Source of the DNA: Shewanella algae
Lineage (GTDB): Bacteria > Pseudomonadota > Gammaproteobacteria > Enterobacterales > Shewanellaceae
Direction of reading: 5' to 3'
Assembly: GCF_009183365.2 (NCBI RefSeq)
Contig: NZ_CP068230.1
Span: 1,641,001 to 1,705,000 of the forward strand
DNA length: 64,000 nt
The notes under the pieces were generated by a model. The model saw only the letters and a list, made by a program, of their open reading frames with translations, ran no database searches and was not told the origin of the DNA. Of this stretch, positions 58,890 through 64,000 are shown in pieces. Position numbers and translations under genes: made by a program. The first letter of the stretch is position 1. Every line of letters starts with the position of its first letter.

Positions 58890-59513
58890 ATGATTTCACC
58901 AACGCCCATTCAAGCCGAGCACGGCTTTATTGTTCGCCAAGGTCGCCCCGAGGACAGCGCGGCCATCGCCGAGCTGTTTCATCTGGTGGTAAACGCCAGC
59001 ACAGAGCATTACAGCCAGGCGCAATGCCAGGCTTGGTCGCCTGCACAGCGCAGTGAAGATGAGTGGCGGAATCGTTTGCAGGGGACGGCGCTCTGGGTTG
59101 CCGAAGATGGTCGCAATTTGCTCGGATTTATTAACCTAAAGCCTTTGAATGCGCCGGGTGAAGCCGAGATAGACTGCCTTTTTACTCACCCCAATGCCCA
59201 GCGCCGGGGGATTGCCGTCGAGCTCTACCGGCAGCTATTGAGATACGCCGTCGATTCCGGGGTGCAGTGTTTGAGGGTAGAGGCTTCTTTCTATGCCAAA
59301 GCGTTTTTCGGCAAGCAGGGCTTTACAACCTTGAAGCGCAATCAGCATCAACGCCACGGGGAAGTGCTGACCAATTTCAGTATGCAGCTGCAGCCGCCCT
59401 GGAAAATCACCCAAATGAAGTTCCAAGAGCGGCCTATGGACAAACGCCAAGAAATGCTGCTTGTTATGGCAAATCAAACACCAGGGCGACGGCACGCTTG
59501 TTGCCGGCCTTGA
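58890..59513 (+). CDS. Second GNAT-family acetyltransferase
   Basis: 207 residues. GNAT core: GFINLKPLNAPGEAEIDCLF, THPNAQRRGIAVELYRQLLR (acetyl-CoA loop RRGIAV) and FGKQGFTTLKRNQHQRHGEV. The N-terminal part (LFHLVVNASTEHYSQAQCQA, WSPAQRSEDEW) parallels the preceding gene, so the two are probably tandem-duplicated and diverged. The last ~40 residues go beyond the usual fold and overlap the 3' end of the convergent pirin gene by 50 bp. Start ATG 58890; SD weak. Confidence 0.82.
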   Translation: MISPTPIQAEHGFIVRQGRPEDSAAIAELFHLVVNASTEHYSQAQCQAWSPAQRSEDEWRNRLQGTALWVAEDGRNLLGFINLKPLNAPGEAEIDCLFTHPNAQRRGIAVELYRQLLRYAVDSGVQCLRVEASFYAKAFFGKQGFTTLKRNQHQRHGEVLTNFSMQLQPPWKITQMKFQERPMDKRQEMLLVMANQTPGRRHACCRP

Positions 59514-60156
59514 TGGCAAACTCCTCAAGTTCGTTGATGTGAATGCCATCGCCACTTTGCAGGGTTTCACCTGCCAATTGCAGCTCTCCTTCCACCACTT
59601 GAGCATAAAAGTTGCGTCCCTTTGCCTGCTTGAAGCTCGTCTGCTCGTCTGCGGTCAGCTCCAGGCGGTAGACGCTGGCGTCCTGTTTGATGGACAGGGT
59701 GCCATCGCGGCCATCGGGAGTGACGACCGGGGTCAGTGCCGAACTCTGGGCAAAGGCTTTTTGCTGATAACCCGGGGTGCCACCCTGGCTGCTAGGTTGG
59801 ATCCAGATCTGCAGGAAATGCAGTGGTTCAGTTGCCGAGGCATTGTACTCACTGTGATAGATCCCCGTGCCGGCAGACATAAGTTGGAACTCACCGGCCG
59901 GCAAGGTTTTCACGTGACCAAAGCTGTCTTTATGGGCTATGGTGCCGGAAATCACATAGCTGATGATTTCCATATCCTTGTGGCCGTGGGTATCAAAGCC
60001 GGCGCTAGGCGCGACTCTGTCATCATTGATGACCCTCAGGGCCGAGACCCCCATAAATCTTGGATCATAATAGTTGCCGAATGAAAAACTGTGTTGGCTC
60101 TTGAGCCAGCCGAAGTCGGCCCGGCCGCGCTCGTCGGCATGACGTACATAAATCAT
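59464..60156 (-). CDS. Pirin-family protein (quercetinase-like bicupin)
   Basis: 230 residues. Cupin metal ligands H57, H59, H101 and E103 are all in place (FDTHGHKDME and GIYHSEYNAS), as in YhhW and human pirin. Opening RHADERGRADFGWLKSQHSF is the family signature. Enzymes of this class can open flavonols (quercetin 2,3-dioxygenase) in vitro; the natural role is stress- or redox-linked regulation. It is followed by... upstream on the same side lies doxX, both divergent from a LysR gene that probably controls them. Confidence 0.92.
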   Translation of the reverse strand: MIYVRHADERGRADFGWLKSQHSFSFGNYYDPRFMGVSALRVINDDRVAPSAGFDTHGHKDMEIISYVISGTIAHKDSFGHVKTLPAGEFQLMSAGTGIYHSEYNASATEPLHFLQIWIQPSSQGGTPGYQQKAFAQSSALTPVVTPDGRDGTLSIKQDASVYRLELTADEQTSFKQAKGRNFYAQVVEGELQLAGETLQSGDGIHINELEEFAIKAGNKRAVALVFDLP

Positions 60157-60287
60157 AATTCAGTTCTCCTGCTGGGAAGGTGCAGACAAGTCTTTTGTGT
60201 GCTCTTCACAGACTTACAGGCCAGGATGCAAGGCCTGTAAGCAGTGAATGGCTTAAAGCAAGATGTGTGCTTTGCAAGAAGGGCCCC

Positions 60288-60731
60288 TTAATGTGTCTTG
60301 CGGGCTATCATGCTGTCGATGGACAGTTTACCGGCGCCGGAAATCGCCAGGGATACAGTGGCGGCCAGCAATGCCAGACCAAACTCGTAACCGTTGTTGG
60401 ACATAAACAAGCCGTTGTCCAGGTGTACTGTGACTATCGCCATCAACATGGTGAATGCCAACACCGCGGAAGTGGGGCGAATCAACAGACCTATGATAAG
60501 CAGCAGACCACCGAAAAATTCACTGGAGCCGGCCATCAGCGCCATCAAATATCCGGGAGTCAGGCCGATAGAGGCCATCCATTGTCCAGTGCCCTCCAGG
60601 CCGTAACCGCCGAACCAGCCAAAGAGCTTCTGGGCGCCGTGAGCCATAAAAGTGATACCTATAGGCAGGCGCAGCGCCAGAGGAGCGAAACCGGCATCGG
60701 TGCGGAGCAGTTTAATAATCAGGTCTTTCAT
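60288..60731 (-). CDS. DoxX-family membrane protein
   Basis: 147 residues with four transmembrane helices: RLPIGITFMAHGAQKLFGWF (DoxX signature), YLMALMAGSSEFFGGLLLII, SAVLAFTMLMAIVTVHLDNG and FGLALLAATVSLAISGAGKL. DoxX proteins sit in the inner membrane and are often paired with pirin-like or thiosulfate/redox genes. It is transcribed ahead of pirin on the minus strand (131 bp gap) and divergent from the LysR gene. Confidence 0.9.
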   Translation of the reverse strand: MKDLIIKLLRTDAGFAPLALRLPIGITFMAHGAQKLFGWFGGYGLEGTGQWMASIGLTPGYLMALMAGSSEFFGGLLLIIGLLIRPTSAVLAFTMLMAIVTVHLDNGLFMSNNGYEFGLALLAATVSLAISGAGKLSIDSMIARKTH

Positions 60732-60827
60732 AATGGTGTCCTCAATGAATTTGAATAGGGTGGATAGGCTTTCCTGTCCAGTTGCTGTGCAGTTTATCCT
60801 TGACCTTTGTGGCTGAAAATCGGAACA

Positions 60828-60848
60828 TTTTGATATTGAGTTTCAAAA
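60828..60848. promoter_or_regulatory. Palindrome between doxX and lysR, candidate LysR site
   Basis: TTTTGA-N9-TCAAAA, an interrupted palindrome in the divergent promoter region, of the size LysR regulators usually bind. Confidence 0.45.
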
Positions 60849-60869
60849 AAATTGAACATAGGTTTTATC

Positions 60870-61763
60870 ATGCACTCTGTCATTAGCCTGGATGCGCTTA
60901 AAGTATTGGATGCTATAGATAAAAAAGGTAGTTTTTCGGCAGCGGCCGAGGCGCTTTTCAAGGTGCCATCTGCCTTGACCTATCAGGTTCAAAAGCTGGA
61001 GAGCGAGCTGGGAAGCAGATTATTTGAACGTAAGGGCACTCGGGCTCAACTTACCGAAGTGGGGCGTTTGGTGTTGACCCAGGGGCGGGAGATCCTGGCG
61101 GCCACCGCCCGGCTTGAGGATGCCGTGAGGCAATTGGAAACCGGCTGGGAGGCGCAACTGACACTGGCGCTGGATACCGTCTTGCCACAGGCGCCGCTGC
61201 TTTCATTAATTAAGGACTTCACCGAGCTGGGTAAACAGCTCACCGTCAGCGTGACCCATGAGGCTCTTGGCGGCGGCTGGGATGCGCTTTATTCCAACCG
61301 CGCCGATATCGCCATAGGCGTCACGGGTGAATTGCCAAGAGGTCAGTATGAACTGCAAAAGCTTGGTGAGCTGGAGTTTGTGTTTGTTGTGGCGCCTGAG
61401 CATCCCTTGGCACAATTTGACACTGAGATAGCCTCTGAAGCCTTGTTGCAATTTCCATCCATCATAGTGGCTGATACCTCGCGTTCCTTGAGTCAGCGCT
61501 CCAGTGGGGTGTTTGACAGTCGCCAGCTTATCCGGGTGTCGTCGATGGAAGCCAAGATCACCGCACAGAAGATGGGAATAGGGGTGGGCTTTTTGCCGCT
61601 GCATTTGATCCGGGAGGCCTTGGCCAAAGGTGAGTTGGTGCAGCGCGAAGTGGCCTTGCCCAGGCCTTCGCTGCCCATCTACATGGCCTGGCGAAAAGGG
61701 GAGATGGGAAAGGCGCTTGGCTGGTTTGCTGAGCGCCTGCAAGGCAGTGACTTTGGTTTATAG
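60870..61763 (+). CDS. LysR-family transcriptional regulator
   Basis: 297 residues from ATG 60870 (the frame opens at TTG 60852). N-terminal winged HTH: LDALKVLDAIDKKGSFSAAA, EALFKVPSALTYQVQKLE. C-terminal two-lobed inducer-binding domain from about 90: SNRADIAIGVTGELPRGQYE, ELEFVFVVAPEHPLAQFDTE, MGIGVGFLPLHLIREALAKG. Divergent from doxX-pirin, which it probably regulates together with its own gene. Confidence 0.92.
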   Translation: MHSVISLDALKVLDAIDKKGSFSAAAEALFKVPSALTYQVQKLESELGSRLFERKGTRAQLTEVGRLVLTQGREILAATARLEDAVRQLETGWEAQLTLALDTVLPQAPLLSLIKDFTELGKQLTVSVTHEALGGGWDALYSNRADIAIGVTGELPRGQYELQKLGELEFVFVVAPEHPLAQFDTEIASEALLQFPSIIVADTSRSLSQRSSGVFDSRQLIRVSSMEAKITAQKMGIGVGFLPLHLIREALAKGELVQREVALPRPSLPIYMAWRKGEMGKALGWFAERLQGSDFGL

Positions 61764-61886
61764 AGCAGTTTATAACGTGATTTATAAAATGACTTATAAC
61801 CTGGGTTTAGCATGCAGGCTGATGACCTTGAATGGTTGCTTTGTCAGCAAAAGGGGCGAGGCAAAACTGCTCTGAATACTACCGGC

Positions 61887-63632
61887 TTATTCGCCGGCAG
61901 CTTCGGCCCTGTGGCTGGTATAGTGCACATGGGGCAATAGCAGTTCATCCAGTTTTGGGGCCTTTTTCAGGAAGTTGATAAAGGCGCCCGGTAATGTCAG
62001 CGACGGCATCGACTCCTGCCAGCGGGCTTGCAGCAGGGGTTCATAGCCTTCTTTCCCGGCCGTGGTGTAACAGGTGGAAACCCCGATATAGTGCTGCTCC
62101 GGCGCCAGTGCTTGCCACAGACCATTGGCCCGCAACAGCTCCAGCCGCAATAGCCTTTCTCCCTGCTCTTTGCGGCCATCATAGAAATATCTCAGCCCAT
62201 AGGTATAGGGGAAACTACCGGCGCCGGTGCCACGCACGCCGTTGTTGGTGGCGGCGTTGATGGCCGACTCCAGCGCCTGGTAGAGGTGTTCACCGGCAAT
62301 TTCATATTTAACCAGCGGCAATTCAAACGGCAACAGGCGCCCGAGCACATCGGCTTTGGTCAACTGCCCCTGGGGTACAGATTGACGCACGCCGCCGGCG
62401 TTATGCAGCGCAAAGTCCACTCTTTGGTCTTTGGCTCTGGACTCCAGAAACATGCTGCGACTGACCCAGGGGGCAATTTCACTGCCGTGGGGCAGGGTGC
62501 GGCTTGGCAGACGGGTATGTACCAGGGCCTTGGGTACCAGAGCCAGCACTTGATTTTCCATGCTGCTGATCGCCGGGCGGAACTCGTTGGCAATCACTTG
62601 CTCCATGGCTTCATCGTAATCATCCCAGTGGATCCCTGGGTGTTGTTCCAATATCGCCTTGGCGGCTTGATAGTCGGCTTCGGTGGCAGCCTGTGGGCCG
62701 CTCAGCAGAAACTGACTGTCCAGCATAAAGATGTTACTGCCTTCGAGCCGGGTCACTCGGCCTGCATCATCGAACTGAATGTCGGCGAGCCCCAGGGTTT
62801 CGGCATGTTTGCCGGCATGGAGGATAGGCACGCCGTTGACGCTTTCACCATAGGGCAGGCATGACAGGCCAAAACCGCGGAAATCACCCATCAGGGTATG
62901 GGTGTGGCCGCCGACTATCAGGCTGATCCCTGGGATGGTTTCGGCCAGTAACCTGTCTTGCTCCAACCCTAAGTGACTCAGCACTATGATATGCACTATG
63001 CCTTTGGCCCTGAGGGCTTCAACAGTCTTCCTGGTAGTGGCAAAGGCATCGGCAAACTCGGTATCGGGATCCGGCCTGGCGATGGCTTTCATTTGATCCA
63101 GAGTAATACCGACTATGGCCAGTTGCTTGTCGTGGAAAGGTTTTATCAGGCTGCGGCCGATGCCTGAGGCGGTATCCAGATCATAGAGGTTGGCCAGCCC
63201 TCGAAGACGCCCGGGCTTATCTTCAGCTTCGCCGCTGAGATCCATATTGGCCGCCAGCACAGGGAAGCCGACCTCTTTGATAAAACCGGCCAGCAGAGCG
63301 TTGCCATCGTCAATATCATGGTTGCCTATGACCATGGCATCGGGTGCCAACATCTTCAGCAGTTTGGCGTTGGCCCGGCCTTTGAACTGGCTGTAATACA
63401 AGGTGCCCTGGAAACAATCGCCGCCGTGGAGCAGGATAAAAGGTTGGTTTTGTGCTTGGGCAGCGTCTCTTGCGGCCTTGACCTGAGCCGAGATCCGCGC
63501 GTAGCCACCACTGTGGCTGTGAAGATCAAACTCGCGTCCCTGAGAGTCAATCTTGAACTGAACCCGGCTGGGGTCCAAGTGTGAGTGGGTATCGTTGAGA
63601 TGGGCAAGTCTTAAAACATAATCTGTGTGCAT
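61887..63632 (-). CDS. Bifunctional 5'-nucleotidase/2',3'-cyclic phosphodiesterase family protein, cytoplasmic form
   Basis: 581 residues from ATG 63632 (GAGGATGAT before it). Calcineurin-like metallophosphoesterase domain with LAHLNDTHSHLD, LLHGGDCFQG, VIGNHDIDDG, IIVLSHLG and LIVGGHTHTLMG; then the 5_nucleotid_C substrate domain with QRVDFALHNAGGVRQSVPQG, VLGRLLPFELPLVKYEI and the aromatic base-stacking region. Same architecture as UshA, but no signal peptide is present, so it would be cytoplasmic (like some YfkN-type or orphan members). The frame reaches 63707 but no SD supports it. Substrate is probably a nucleotide or cyclic nucleotide. Confidence 0.9.
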   Translation of the reverse strand: MHTDYVLRLAHLNDTHSHLDPSRVQFKIDSQGREFDLHSHSGGYARISAQVKAARDAAQAQNQPFILLHGGDCFQGTLYYSQFKGRANAKLLKMLAPDAMVIGNHDIDDGNALLAGFIKEVGFPVLAANMDLSGEAEDKPGRLRGLANLYDLDTASGIGRSLIKPFHDKQLAIVGITLDQMKAIARPDPDTEFADAFATTRKTVEALRAKGIVHIIVLSHLGLEQDRLLAETIPGISLIVGGHTHTLMGDFRGFGLSCLPYGESVNGVPILHAGKHAETLGLADIQFDDAGRVTRLEGSNIFMLDSQFLLSGPQAATEADYQAAKAILEQHPGIHWDDYDEAMEQVIANEFRPAISSMENQVLALVPKALVHTRLPSRTLPHGSEIAPWVSRSMFLESRAKDQRVDFALHNAGGVRQSVPQGQLTKADVLGRLLPFELPLVKYEIAGEHLYQALESAINAATNNGVRGTGAGSFPYTYGLRYFYDGRKEQGERLLRLELLRANGLWQALAPEQHYIGVSTCYTTAGKEGYEPLLQARWQESMPSLTLPGAFINFLKKAPKLDELLLPHVHYTSHRAEAAGE

Positions 63633-63680
63633 ATCATCCTCATTCTGCGAGCGGGGATTGTACACCTCCAGAGGCAGATG

Positions 63681-63705
63681 AAAAAGGGGGAGCTCAAGCT
63701 CCCCC
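63681..63705 (-). terminator. Terminator of the CBS/CorC-type gene
   Basis: On the minus strand GGGGGAGCT-TG-AGCTCCCCC is followed by TTTTT. It separates the upstream gene at 63803 from the nucleotidase gene. Confidence 0.8.
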
Positions 63706-63802
63706 AAAATGATGACTGTATTGATGGGTGGGTCGTTAGCCTGTCAAACTATCTCCCACTTGGATGACACCTGTATTAAAGTACAGAATTAATATTCTGA
63801 AA

Positions 63803-64000
63803 TCAGAGCCCTTGGGAGTCAGTGACCGGCTCTCTGTCATCCGAGAGTCGGATCCCCTTATCTTTCATGCGGCGTTTCCAAAGTCGCCTTGCCAGTTGCT
63901 GCATGTCGGTGGCCGGGTCATTGATATCGACAATCTCCAGCCCCAGCAAGGATTCGATTATGTCTTCCAGTGTCACCAGCCCCTGACCGCTGCCGTACTC
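63803..64000 (-). CDS. CBS/CorC-type (CNNM/TlyC family) protein, C-terminal fragment
   Basis: Open from the right edge (GAG at 64000) to TGA at 63803, 65 residues visible. EYGSGQGLVTLEDIIESLLG matches the end of the second CBS domain in CNNM/CorB-type 'hemolysin family' proteins, which carry a DUF21 membrane part, two CBS domains and often a CorC_HlyC domain. The remainder is a short charged tail (QLARRLWKRRMKDKGIRLSD), without room for CorC_HlyC, so it resembles the shorter DUF21-CBS members. Likely a membrane protein for Mg2+/Co2+ tolerance. The N-terminus lies beyond the window. Confidence 0.8.
   Translation of the reverse strand, partial: EYGSGQGLVTLEDIIESLLGLEIVDINDPATDMQQLARRLWKRRMKDKGIRLSDDREPVTDSQGL

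Overview
The window reads as a chromosomal segment of a gammaproteobacterium, most likely a Shewanella. The case rests on the right half: a tmRNA gene whose tag decodes as ANDDNYALAA next to smpB, the order smpB / ratA-rnfH / bamE, adjacent aceB-aceA, a NrfJ-like periplasmic protein and two TonB receptors. The genus is an inference from gene content; no search was run.

Left part (1-38,100) is accessory DNA that looks like an integrative island. A tyrosine recombinase (37,900-36,677, minus) abuts the 3' end of ssrA (38,103), a classical integration target. No second copy of the ssrA 3' end is visible, so the island probably continues beyond base 1. Its cargo comes in blocks. (a) 1-12,078 is defence: the tail of an Mrr-like nuclease, a type I restriction-modification system (hsdM-hsdS-hsdR), a YgjP-like metallopeptidase, a PLD-fold protein, an unrecognised 303-residue protein, a tiny zinc ribbon and a small Xre regulator. 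(b) 12,182-14,625 holds an IS110/IS1111-type and an IS630-type insertion sequence. (c) 15,052-29,658 is an orphan type VI secretion effector cluster: hcp behind a sigma-54 promoter with three upstream palindromes, vgrG, a PAAR-lipase with a lipoprotein immunity candidate, two DUF4123 adaptors, and a large Rhs nuclease with its immunity candidate. Rhs scraps, a 40-bp perfect palindrome and two orphan immunity-like genes follow. No T6SS structural genes are present, so the machine must be encoded elsewhere. (d) 29,693-36,153 is a cargo block bounded by two copies of a ~57-bp insertion-sequence end: a metallo-beta-lactamase-fold hydrolase, a GlxA/AraC-type regulator, a small His/Cys membrane protein, a TonB receptor and a DUF1624 acyltransferase. 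A deleted IS200-like element separates it from the integrase.

Right part (38,103-64,000) is core-like chromosome: ssrA, smpB, ratA-rnfH, bamE, a CPA2 antiporter, a siderophore receptor with a Fur-box-like site, the glyoxylate shunt genes aceB-aceA, an HDOD-GAF signalling protein, an NTF2-like exported protein, mtfA, a ParA-like ATPase with an overlapping partner, a newly noted 38-codon hydrophobic ORF, GNAT acetyltransferases, a MerR-controlled oxidoreductase pair with a 19-bp-spacer promoter, a pirin-doxX pair divergent from a LysR regulator, a cytoplasmic 5'-nucleotidase-like phosphoesterase, and the tail of a CBS/CorC-type protein running off the right edge.

Functionally the island joins protection against foreign DNA (block a) with contact-dependent killing and self-immunity (block c) and a small metal-uptake/regulatory module (block d), with several IS remnants showing repeated insertion and deletion.
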